DNA of 7,808 bases. Origin: Hyphomicrobiales bacterium. GTDB lineage: Bacteria; Pseudomonadota; Alphaproteobacteria; Rhizobiales; Aestuariivirgaceae. A program made the position numbers and the translations under genes. The stretch is taken from assembly GCA_026987255.1 (NCBI GenBank), contig JALSNA010000395.1, positions 1-7,808 of the forward strand, written 5' to 3'. Of this stretch, positions 1 to 6,303 are shown piece after piece; position 1 is the first letter of the stretch; every line of letters begins with the position of its first letter. The notes under the pieces were generated by a model. The model searched no databases. It had not been told where the DNA came from and saw only the letters and a program-made list of their open reading frames with translations.

Positions 1-759
1 GAGGGCACCGAGTTCGAGCTGGAGGCGGACATCATCGTTTCGGCCATCGGCCAGTCGGGCGATTTCGAGGGCTACGAGGATCTCGCCAACGAGCGCGGTT
101 TCATGGACGTGGACGGGTTCTTCCGGGTCAAGGGCAAGGAGAAGCATTTCGCCGGCGGCGACATCATCCGCCCGCATCTGCTGACCACGGCCATCGGCCA
201 TGCGCGCATCGCCGCCGACGAGATCGACTTTTTCCTCTCCGGCGAGGAGCTGGCGAAGCGGCCGAAGGTGGACGTGGCGCACTTCAACCTGCTGGCCGAG
301 CTCAACGCGCGCGGCCACGAGGTGCAGCCCTATGACGGGACCCAGACGATGGGCACCAGCAGCGCCGAGTGGGCGGTGCACAATTTCGAGGACCGCTCCG
401 ACAAGGATGTCATCACCCACGAGGAAATGTTCCTCGGCCATTTCACCGAGAAGCCGCGCGCCATCCGCGAGGAAATCCCGGTGGATGCCGATCATGTGCT
501 GGGCAACTTCCAGGAGCGCATCAAGCCGCTGACCGAGGAGCAGGCCAGATATGAGGGCGAGCGCTGCATGAGCTGCGGGTTGTGCTTCGAGTGCGACAAC
601 TGCGTGATCTACTGCCCGCAGGACGCCGTGCACCGGGTGAAGAAGGACGAGCGCAGCGTCGGGCGCTATGTCTATACGGACTATACCCGCTGCGTGGGCT
701 GTCACATCTGCTCCGATGTCTGTCCGACGGGCTACATCAAGATGGGACTTGGGCAGTAA
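1..759 (+). CDS. dsrL: DsrL, NAD(P)H:acceptor oxidoreductase of the Dsr sulfur-oxidation pathway (3' part)
   Basis: The gene enters the window already open in frame 1, so 252 C-terminal residues are visible and the start lies upstream. DsrL is a cytoplasmic iron-sulfur flavoprotein related to the small subunit of glutamate synthase; in sulfur oxidisers it passes electrons between DsrAB sulfite reductase and NAD(P). Seen here, in fragment numbering: the end of the nucleotide-binding fold (IVSAIGQ, about 12-18), the second FAD contact (FAGGD at 50-54, then AIGHAR at 64-69), a linker of about 115 residues, and a ferredoxin-like C-terminus. The ferredoxin part has Cys 189, 192, 195, 198, 201 and 205 (ending in CP) and Cys 231, 234, 237 and 241 (CVGCHICSDVCP). 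Ten cysteines exceed the eight needed for two [4Fe-4S] clusters. dsrJ starts 22 nt downstream, so they are probably co-transcribed. The flavoprotein family is certain; DsrL rather than another GltD-like protein is inferred from the adjoining dsrJOP genes. Confidence 0.9.
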   Translation, partial: EGTEFELEADIIVSAIGQSGDFEGYEDLANERGFMDVDGFFRVKGKEKHFAGGDIIRPHLLTTAIGHARIAADEIDFFLSGEELAKRPKVDVAHFNLLAELNARGHEVQPYDGTQTMGTSSAEWAVHNFEDRSDKDVITHEEMFLGHFTEKPRAIREEIPVDADHVLGNFQERIKPLTEEQARYEGERCMSCGLCFECDNCVIYCPQDAVHRVKKDERSVGRYVYTDYTRCVGCHICSDVCPTGYIKMGLGQ

Positions 760-781
760 CTTCGAACTGACGGGCAAAGCC

Positions 782-1252
782 ATGACTTTCAGGCTGATCA
801 GACTTGTGGCGGTTCTTGCCCTGGCGCTCGGCGGCGTTCTTGGAAGCGCCGCCGGGCAGGCCGGGGAAATCGGGCCGAAGATCGCCATCGACAAGAGCAA
901 GGGGCAGTGCGTGAGGCCGCGGGATGAGATGCGGCGCACCCACATGCAGCTGCTCAAGCACAGGCGCGACGAAACCATGTACAGGGGCGTGCGCGGCGGC
1001 AAGGTCTCGCTGCGGGCCTGCATGGAGTGTCACGCGGTCAAGGGCGAGGATGGCAAGTTCCTCACCGTGAAGTCGCCGAAGCATTTCTGCCGGGTCTGTC
1101 ATGACTATGCCGCGGTCAAGCCCGATTGCTGGGATTGCCATGTCTCGGTGCCGGATGCGGCGGCGGGGCAGGCGATGCTGAAGCTGCCCGGCCACTCCAT
1201 GCACGCGGAGGCCTCCGGGCTGGTCAAGTATCTTCAGGGAGGGAAGAAATGA
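782..1252 (+). CDS. dsrJ: DsrJ, periplasmic triheme cytochrome c of the DsrMKJOP complex
   Basis: The product has 156 residues. An N-terminal basic and hydrophobic segment (MTFRLIR then about residues 8-24) is a Sec signal or membrane anchor, with possible cleavage around residues 24-27. Three c-type heme sites follow: CMECH (80-84), CRVCH (103-107) and CWDCH (116-120). Cys43 (in GQCVRP) stands before the heme sites and outside any CXXCH. It probably matches the cysteine that serves as an unusual axial heme ligand (His/Cys) in Allochromatium DsrJ. The protein is thought to face the periplasm and exchange electrons or sulfur species with the rest of the complex. I chose ATG 782 because it begins a clean signal peptide 22 nt after dsrL; the frame stays open upstream to 668, but that would overlap dsrL and bury the signal peptide. 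No good Shine-Dalgarno precedes 782, so translation may depend on coupling to dsrL. The stop overlaps the dsrO start. Confidence 0.93.
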   Translation: MTFRLIRLVAVLALALGGVLGSAAGQAGEIGPKIAIDKSKGQCVRPRDEMRRTHMQLLKHRRDETMYRGVRGGKVSLRACMECHAVKGEDGKFLTVKSPKHFCRVCHDYAAVKPDCWDCHVSVPDAAAGQAMLKLPGHSMHAEASGLVKYLQGGKK

Positions 1253-2013
1253 GCCAGGGAACTCCCGACAAGGATCATGACGCGGCGCGCCGCGCCTTTC
1301 TCAGGAACGCCGCGGCGGCCACGGTCATCACGCTGGCGCCGGGTGTGACGCTCTTGACCATGGGCCGGGCCGAGGCCGGGATCGCCAAGCCGAGCGGGCC
1401 GCTCGATCCGAAGAAGCGCTGGGGCATGCTGATCGACACCACCAAGTGCGCCAGCGGCTGCGACAAGTGCGTGGCGGCCTGCAAGAAGGAAAACGGCTGG
1501 GAGGCAAGGGAAGGCTCGCCCACCGATCCGCAATGGATCCGCAAGGTGGATGTCAAGGATCCCGGGACCGGCTTCGAGATGTCGCTGCCGGTCATGTGCC
1601 AGCATTGCGAACATCCGCCCTGCGTGGACGTCTGCCCGACGGGGGCCTCCATGAAGCGGGCCGATGGCATCGTGCTGGTCAACCGGCACATCTGCATCGG
1701 CTGCCGCTACTGCATGATGGCCTGTCCCTACAAGGCGCGCTCCTTCGAGCATCACGAGGTGGAGGAAAGCGACAAGGCGCCCTGGGCGCCGCGCGGGCAG
1801 GGCACGGTGGAAGCCTGCACCATGTGCGTGCACCGGGTGGACACGGGCCGCATTCCGGCCTGCGTGGAGGCCTGTGACAAGGGGGCCATGCTGTTCGGCG
1901 ATCTCAACGATGCCAATTCGGACATCGCCAAGCGGCTGGCGGAATATCCCTCGGCGCAGATCCGCGCCGATCTGGGGACCAATCCCGGCGTGCGCTATGC
2001 GCAATTGCCTTGA
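1249..2013 (+). CDS. dsrO: DsrO, Tat-exported periplasmic iron-sulfur subunit of DsrMKJOP
   Basis: The product has 254 residues. A twin-arginine signal is clear: RRAFLRN at 14-20, then a hydrophobic Ala-rich stretch ending at AEA (41-43), the likely cleavage site. The mature part is a polyferredoxin of the DMSO-reductase B-subunit (HybA-like) type with sixteen cysteines in four groups: C67/71/74/78, C117/120/125/129, C149/152/155/159 and C190/193/205/209, enough for four [4Fe-4S] clusters. In the complex it is expected to carry electrons between the membrane subunit DsrP and DsrJ on the periplasmic side. The ATG overlaps the dsrJ stop (ATGA, 1249-1252) and has a strong ribosome-binding site, AGGGAGG at 1236-1242, 6 nt upstream. 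This fixes the start and suggests translational coupling with dsrJ. The frame is open further upstream into dsrJ, but such a start would displace the Tat signal from the N-terminus. Confidence 0.95.
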   Translation: MSQGTPDKDHDAARRAFLRNAAAATVITLAPGVTLLTMGRAEAGIAKPSGPLDPKKRWGMLIDTTKCASGCDKCVAACKKENGWEAREGSPTDPQWIRKVDVKDPGTGFEMSLPVMCQHCEHPPCVDVCPTGASMKRADGIVLVNRHICIGCRYCMMACPYKARSFEHHEVEESDKAPWAPRGQGTVEACTMCVHRVDTGRIPACVEACDKGAMLFGDLNDANSDIAKRLAEYPSAQIRADLGTNPGVRYAQLP

Positions 2014-2035
2014 GCTTTAGGGGAGTCAGCGGACA

Positions 2036-3283
2036 ATGAAGCGAATTCACTATTCCGAGCTTGAGGGGCGCGCGGGGTTCTACATCGCGCTGATCGTGCT
2101 GGGGGCCATCGCCGGAGCGGGAGTCCTGGCGGCCTGGTACATGGAGCATTACGGGCACGTGGTCACCGGCATGACCAACCAGATCGTCTGGGGCATGCCG
2201 CATGTCTTCGCGGTGTTCCTGATCGTGGCGGCCTCCGGGGTGCTGAACGTGGCCTCCATCGGCTCGGTGTTCGAAAAGAAGCCCTACAAGCCGCTGGGCA
2301 GGCTCTCGGCGCTGATGGCCATGGCGGTGCTGGCCGGGGGGCTGGCGGCGCTGGTGCTCGATCTGGGGCGGCCCGACCGTCTGGTCGTGGCGATGACCAA
2401 ATACAATTTCAAGTCCATCTTCGCGTGGAACATCTATCTCTACAACGGCTTCTTCGGCGTCGTCTTGCTCTATCTCTATGTGCAGATGACGCGCAGCTGG
2501 AAGATCGCCTCCTACAAGAAGGCGGCCGGGACGCTGGCCTTCGTCTGGCGGCTGATCCTGACCACCGGCACCGGCTCCATCTTCGGCTGGCTGGTGGCGC
2601 GGCAGGCCTATGATCTGGCCATCTATGCGCCGATGTTCATCGCCCTGTCGTTCTCCTTCGGGCTGGCGCTGTTCCTGCTCATGCTGGTCGCGCTCTACAA
2701 GTCGGTGGAGCGGCCCCTGGGGCATGGCCTGGTGAACCGCATGGGGCGCCTGCTGGGCGTCTTCGTGGCGGCGGCGGCCTATTTCGTCGCCATCCAGCAC
2801 CTGACCAACTTCTATGCGGCGGAGCACCAGGGGGTGGAGAATTTCCTGCTGTTCGGCGGCAATGTCTACAGCTTCCTGTTCTGGGCCGGGTTCGTGCTTG
2901 CGGGCACCATCATCCCCTTTGCGCTGCTGTTCTCGAAATCGGCCAAGACGTCGATGAAGCCGGTGGTCATCGCCTCGGCGCTGGTGGTCATCGGGGGATT
3001 GAGCCTGATCTACGTGATCATCATCGGTGGACAGGCCTATCCCCTGGTGCTGTTCCCCGGCAAGGAGGTGTCCAGCAGCTTTTTCGATGGGGTGGTCAAC
3101 CCCTATACGCCGAGCTTCCCGGAGATCATGCTGGGGCTGTCGGGCTTTGCCATCGCCGCCCTGCTGACGGTGTTCGCGGCGAAGAATCTGCGCCTGATGC
3201 CCACGTCTTTGGCGGACGAGGATGTCGATCCGCACCTGGTGCAAAAGAGCGCGCAGGTGGTGGAGCTGAAAAAGGCCGCCTGA
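2036..3283 (+). CDS. dsrP: DsrP, NrfD-like integral membrane subunit of DsrMKJOP
   Basis: The product has 415 residues, about the usual DsrP length, and is strongly hydrophobic with roughly ten predicted membrane helices (near residues 14-34, 52-76, 89-109, 127-150, 164-182, 195-220, 237-255, 272-297, 310-330 and 366-385). NrfD/PsrC-family proteins bind menaquinone or ubiquinone within such a bundle, and DsrP is thought to exchange electrons with the quinone pool through DsrO. No heme or Fe-S motif is present, as expected for the family. Basic loops such as FEKKPYK and the charged C-terminal tail (about 392-415, ending LKKAA) fit a cytoplasmic orientation. The start has an AGGGGAG ribosome-binding site (2019-2025), 10 nt upstream. 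The gene follows dsrO after 22 nt and is the last gene of the operon: a strong terminator begins 22 nt after its stop. dsrN, which often follows dsrP in purple sulfur bacteria, is not here. Confidence 0.93.
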   Translation: MKRIHYSELEGRAGFYIALIVLGAIAGAGVLAAWYMEHYGHVVTGMTNQIVWGMPHVFAVFLIVAASGVLNVASIGSVFEKKPYKPLGRLSALMAMAVLAGGLAALVLDLGRPDRLVVAMTKYNFKSIFAWNIYLYNGFFGVVLLYLYVQMTRSWKIASYKKAAGTLAFVWRLILTTGTGSIFGWLVARQAYDLAIYAPMFIALSFSFGLALFLLMLVALYKSVERPLGHGLVNRMGRLLGVFVAAAAYFVAIQHLTNFYAAEHQGVENFLLFGGNVYSFLFWAGFVLAGTIIPFALLFSKSAKTSMKPVVIASALVVIGGLSLIYVIIIGGQAYPLVLFPGKEVSSSFFDGVVNPYTPSFPEIMLGLSGFAIAALLTVFAAKNLRLMPTSLADEDVDPHLVQKSAQVVELKKAA

Positions 3284-3305
3284 GCCGGAAGAAGATCAAC
3301 CTGAG

Positions 3306-3337
3306 AAAAAGGCCCGCCTTCTTGGCGGGTCTTTTTT
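3306..3337. terminator. Bidirectional intrinsic terminator between dsrP and the convergent DedA-PAP2 gene
   Basis: CCCGCC (3313-3318) pairs with GGCGGG (3324-3329) around a 5-nt loop (TTCTT). The stem extends through a G-U and a G-C pair, then through A-tract 3306-3310 against T-tract 3332-3336. On the plus strand the GC stem is followed by TCTTTTTTG; on the minus strand the same stem is followed by CCTTTTTC. It can therefore end the dsr transcript and also the minus-strand transcript whose stop codon lies at 3412, about 70 nt away. Confidence 0.88.
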
Positions 3338-3411
3338 GTTTTACGATTGCGGAGAAGTGTCTGGCAACTTTGGCCTGAAAGGGAAATGGCATTCTTGCAG
3401 CCAATTTTTCC

Positions 3412-5427
3412 TCAGGGCTTGCGCCATACGAGCAGGGGGGCGTCTGGAGCCGGCTGGCGGGTGTTCACGGCGGGGTGCTGGCGCAGGATCTTGCGCAGCC
3501 TGGCATCCAGGCGCGGCGGAGCGGGATGTTCGCGCATCAGGGCCAGCCAGGAGAGGGGCCATTCCATGGTCTCCCGGCCGGCGGAGGCAAGCAGGAGCGG
3601 GGTCTGGGCAGTGTCCGTCTGAACCGCATGACCTGAGCGCCAGAAACGCAGAACCAGGCGGGCATCGGGTGTATTCAGCTGCCTGGTGAGGGTGAGAACG
3701 GGCAGGCGGCCATCATGCAGCAGGGGCAGGGGCGGGATGTTCTCAAGGCTGGCCTGGGGCGAGAAGAGCCTTGCCGCATCAATCCAGGTAAAGGGGCGTG
3801 CCTTGCGCCAGCCCATGGCGGCGAGAACTTTCGGGATGTCCTGTCTTTCAGCCGCCCATTGGAAAATCATGGGCTCCTTGCGCGCGCCGCCCAGATCGAT
3901 GCGCCGGGCGGGCAACTCCCGCCATGCGCTTTCCAGCCAGATGTGCAGGGGAAGGACGCGCAGCTTCTGTTGCGGCGCATAATGCATGAGAGAGGCGGTG
4001 AAGGTGGTGCGCGCATGGATGATGCCGGTGGCGAGATAGGCCGTCAGAACCAAAGAGCCGAGCAGGGCGCGGCTGTAGTTGCGGATGTGGACCTGCGAGA
4101 AGAACAGCCCGAACAGGGCGGTGAGCATGATGCCGGCGAGAATGCCGCCGAGAACCACGGAGGGCCATTGCGCCGAAAGCCAGATGCGCGAGGCGGCGAC
4201 CAGGCCGGCCCAGAGCACGGCGAGGGAAAAGATGGCGATCTTGCCGCCGGGCGCAAGGTGGCGGGACACCAGCACGGCGAGTATGCCGAAGGTGGTGACC
4301 GTCATGGCCACATGGGAGCCAAGAAAGCGCATCAGCCCATGGCCAGCCTGGGGCACGATGGGGGGGGCCAGATGCAGAACGATCTGCACCAGGGGCACGA
4401 CGAGAGCGGAGGCAATGATGAAGGCGCAAGCGGCCAGGGCGAGCCGCCAGGCACGCTGGATGAGCAGGATGAGGACCATTGTGATCAGGGCGGCGAGCAG
4501 CGGGCCTATGTCGCCAAAGGCGGTGATGAAAACCATGAAGGCATCGGCGGGATCGCTGCGCAGGCCCTGCACAAGGTGGGTGATGGCGGCATCGGCGCGC
4601 GGCAGGGCACTGACGCCGGTGAGGCTGTCGAGAATGGAGATGACGCCACTGGCCGCCAGGGCGAGCGCCAGGCCCCAGATGACGAGACCGGCGAATTCCG
4701 GGCGGTCGGGGTGCAACAGGCGGGCGGCATAACGCCAGCCCTTGCCGGGGCGGCGCTCCAGCCAGCCGATCAGGGTGCGATAGGCGCGGGCCATGGGCGG
4801 AGCGGCGCGCAGGATGAGCAGGCGCACCATCCACAGGGCCAGGGCGATGAGCAGGAGCAGGGCCAGCAGCATGGCCGCCAGGCGTCCGCTGACTTCGCCC
4901 AGGGTGCGATAGGCCAGCCCCAGGGCGGCGGCGGGAAAGACGTGCACGGCGGCCCAGACGATGGCCGAAAGCACATTGGCCAGGTAAAAGCGCACCGGGT
5001 CCATGTGAAAAATGCCGGCGGTGATTGGCACGATGGAGCGGATGACCGGGATGAAGCGGGCAATGGCGATGGATTTCGCGCCGTGCTCATGGATGAAGGC
5101 GCGGCCCTTTTCCAGCAAGGCGGGATTGGAGCGGAAGCCGGGCCAGTTGACGATGGTTTCGCCATACCTGCGGCCCATCCAGAAGGAGATGCCGTCGCCG
5201 GTGATGGCCCCGAGCGAGGCCCACAGGAACATCATCCAGACGTTGCCTCCGCCAGCCGAGGCCACGGCAATGATCCCAAGGAGAACTGTTTCCCCGGGCA
5301 AGGTCGCGCCTATGATGGCCAGGCCCTCGCTGAGCGAAAAGATGAAGATGAGCACGCCGACCCAGGATGGATGGGCTCCGGCCAGGTCAATGACCTGTTG
5401 GAAAAATTGCTGAAACCATTCCGTCAT
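3412..5427 (-). CDS. DedA / PAP2-like / LssY_C three-domain membrane protein
   Basis: The product has 671 residues. Residues about 20-200 are a DedA (VTT) domain, with LPGETVLL (43-50), GDGISFWMG (77-85) and the hallmark ARFIPVIRSIVPITAG (123-138). DedA proteins are membrane proteins linked to undecaprenyl-phosphate or phospholipid translocation and envelope homeostasis. Residues about 245-445 have the helix pattern of a PAP2 phosphatase, but its motifs are degenerate: K-x6-RP reads Q348-x6-PP, the PSGH position reads GSH with His372 kept, and SR-x5-H-x3-D reads S413 R414 ... Q420 ... V424. Two membrane segments later, residues about 490-650 resemble LssY_C, with IFQWAAERQDIPKVLAAMGW at 521-540. 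The frame is open upstream to 5637, but ATG 5427 is chosen because DedA proteins begin shortly before the first helix and the longer versions read through the 5469-5517 hairpin. The ribosome-binding site is weak (AAGGGC). The gene is convergent with dsrP and divergent from the YccF gene, so it is monocistronic in this window. Its function is not known; fusions of this architecture occur in many proteobacteria. Confidence 0.87.
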   Translation of the reverse strand: MTEWFQQFFQQVIDLAGAHPSWVGVLIFIFSLSEGLAIIGATLPGETVLLGIIAVASAGGGNVWMMFLWASLGAITGDGISFWMGRRYGETIVNWPGFRSNPALLEKGRAFIHEHGAKSIAIARFIPVIRSIVPITAGIFHMDPVRFYLANVLSAIVWAAVHVFPAAALGLAYRTLGEVSGRLAAMLLALLLLIALALWMVRLLILRAAPPMARAYRTLIGWLERRPGKGWRYAARLLHPDRPEFAGLVIWGLALALAASGVISILDSLTGVSALPRADAAITHLVQGLRSDPADAFMVFITAFGDIGPLLAALITMVLILLIQRAWRLALAACAFIIASALVVPLVQIVLHLAPPIVPQAGHGLMRFLGSHVAMTVTTFGILAVLVSRHLAPGGKIAIFSLAVLWAGLVAASRIWLSAQWPSVVLGGILAGIMLTALFGLFFSQVHIRNYSRALLGSLVLTAYLATGIIHARTTFTASLMHYAPQQKLRVLPLHIWLESAWRELPARRIDLGGARKEPMIFQWAAERQDIPKVLAAMGWRKARPFTWIDAARLFSPQASLENIPPLPLLHDGRLPVLTLTRQLNTPDARLVLRFWRSGHAVQTDTAQTPLLLASAGRETMEWPLSWLALMREHPAPPRLDARLRKILRQHPAVNTRQPAPDAPLLVWRKP

Positions 5428-5468
5428 GCCGCCCTTGGCCCATCTAATTGTCTGAAGACCATTCTCAC

Positions 5469-5517
5469 CCCCTGCCAGCCACCCGGAGCGCCCCATGATT
5501 GGGGTGGCTGGCAGGGG
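5469..5517. repeat. Perfect 16-bp inverted repeat (hairpin) upstream of the DedA-PAP2 gene
   Basis: CCCCTGCCAGCCACCC (5469-5484) is the exact reverse complement of GGGTGGCTGGCAGGGG (5502-5517), separated by a 17-nt loop. A competing inner hairpin, CCCCA (5491-5495) with TGGGG (5500-5504), shares part of the loop and right arm. No T-run follows on either strand, so it does not look like a simple intrinsic terminator. It lies 42 nt upstream of the minus-strand start codon at 5427 and about 190 nt before the YccF start, in the 281-nt divergent intergenic region (5428-5708). It may be a 5' leader structure of the minus-strand gene, a protein-binding site, or a copy of a dispersed palindromic repeat. 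I could not identify a convincing promoter for either gene in the rest of this region. Confidence 0.85.
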
Positions 5518-5708
5518 ATGAGGATGGACGTGCAAGCGTTTTTCAAGTTTTCCCTTCGCTCGCGTTGTGCCATCGTGCGCATAAATGGCTACATGGACGC
5601 AGGGCAAAAAGCAAACCCCGCGCCGTGGCGAAATCAAGGCCGGGGGGTGGAAAAACCGTTTTCGGCCCCCATGTCAAAAGGGCGGATCAATGACAAGGGG
5701 GCGCATTC

Positions 5709-6116
5709 ATGTCCATGCCGAGCATTCTTCTCAATATCCTGTGGTTGATTTTCGGCGGGTTCACGAGCGGCGTGGGCTGGTTGCTGGCGGCGGCCATCAT
5801 GGCCATCAGCATCATCGGGCTGCCGTGGGCGCGGGCGGCGTGGACCATTGCCGTCTACAGTTTCTTCCCCTTCGGACAGTCGGCGGTGCGGCGCGACGAG
5901 GCAACCGGCAAACCCGACCTGGGCACCGGCCCCTTGGGGTTTGTGGGCAATGTCATCTGGTTCATTTTCGCCGGCTGGTGGCTGGCCCTGATGCATCTGG
6001 CCTGGGCGCTGATTCTGGCGGTGACAATCATCGGCCTTCCCTTTGCCTGGGCACATCTTAAGCTGGCCAGGCTGTCACTCTGGCCGATTGGCTATATGAT
6101 CGTTGAAAATAGCTGA
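5709..6116 (+). CDS. yccF: YccF-family small inner-membrane protein
   Basis: The product has 135 residues and is almost entirely hydrophobic. It consists of two YccF-type units that align without gaps over 48 residues: 9-56 (starting NILWLIF, containing IIGLPWARA, ending FFPFG) and 81-128 (starting NVIWFIF, containing IIGLPFAWA, ending LWPIG). By my count 20 of 48 positions are identical. A charged linker (RRDEATGKPD, 61-70) joins them, so about four membrane segments are likely. The molecular function of YccF proteins is unknown. The start at 5709 has a strong AAGGGGG site (5695-5701) 7 nt upstream; a second in-frame ATG at 5715 is a less likely alternative. The gene is divergent from the DedA-PAP2 gene and is followed by a weak terminator, so it is probably transcribed alone. 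Confidence 0.88.
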   Translation: MSMPSILLNILWLIFGGFTSGVGWLLAAAIMAISIIGLPWARAAWTIAVYSFFPFGQSAVRRDEATGKPDLGTGPLGFVGNVIWFIFAGWWLALMHLAWALILAVTIIGLPFAWAHLKLARLSLWPIGYMIVENS

Positions 6117-6141
6117 GCAGGCGCTCTTGGTGCCTGTCTTT
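6117..6141 (+). terminator. Possible weak intrinsic terminator after the YccF gene
   Basis: CAGGC (6118-6122) pairs with GCCTG (6132-6136), and the stem can continue inward with a G-U and a C-G pair around a TCTTG loop. It is followed by TCTTTG, a short U-rich tract. The stem begins directly after the YccF stop codon at 6114-6116. The short U-tract makes its efficiency uncertain. Confidence 0.5.
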
Positions 6142-6220
6142 GCGCATTCTGGCAGTCTCGTGGCGATGGATGGAAGTGCCCCCGCCGGGGCTGGCCGGAT
6201 GAAGAGGTTGCATCTGGCTG

Positions 6221-6248
6221 CTGACAGGCGGGAAATTCTTGCTATGGT
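6221..6248 (+). promoter_or_regulatory. Candidate sigma-70-type promoter for mmsA
   Basis: CTGACA (6221-6226) matches the -35 consensus TTGACA at five of six positions. TATGGT (6243-6248) resembles the -10 consensus TATAAT at four of six. The spacer is 16 nt. Transcription would start near 6255, leaving a leader of about 50 nt before the mmsA start codon at 6304. Nothing else in the 187-nt gap (6117-6303) stands out apart from the weak terminator and a small GCCCC/GGGGC hairpin at 6178-6191. This is a consensus match by eye only. Confidence 0.45.
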
Positions 6249-6303
6249 GATTCGATGGGGCCATTGAGCGCCCATGCAGATTGCCTGAACAGGAAAGCCT
6301 TTC

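Noticed and set aside
668..781. An earlier dsrJ start inside dsrL
   Set aside because: It would overlap the dsrL ferredoxin domain by about 90 nt and hide the signal peptide that begins at 782.
1904..3244. A 446-codon minus-strand open frame opposite dsrP
   Set aside because: The predicted protein is rich in His, Arg, Gln and Asp without domain structure and is the complement of membrane-helix codons of dsrP. It is a shadow frame.
5428..5637. A 70-residue N-terminal extension of the minus-strand DedA-fusion gene
   Set aside because: The extension has no DedA similarity and would run through the perfect hairpin. The 5427 start places the protein start just before the first DedA helix, as in the family.
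5642..5670. G-run and C-run (GGGGG/CCCCC) pairing before the YccF gene
   Set aside because: The arms are homopolymeric and only 5 bp long, with a poorly pairing interior; there is no support for a regulatory structure.
3715..5748. A 677-codon plus-strand open frame opposite the DedA-PAP2-LssY_C gene
   Set aside because: Its translation is a low-complexity mix rich in Gly, Asp, Glu, Gln and His with no recognisable domain, while the minus strand encodes clear DedA motifs and membrane helices. It is a GC-driven antisense shadow.
6178..6191. Small GCCCC/GGGGC hairpin before mmsA
   Set aside because: Only five base pairs with a 4-nt loop and no T-run; such short GC palindromes are expected by chance in DNA of this composition.
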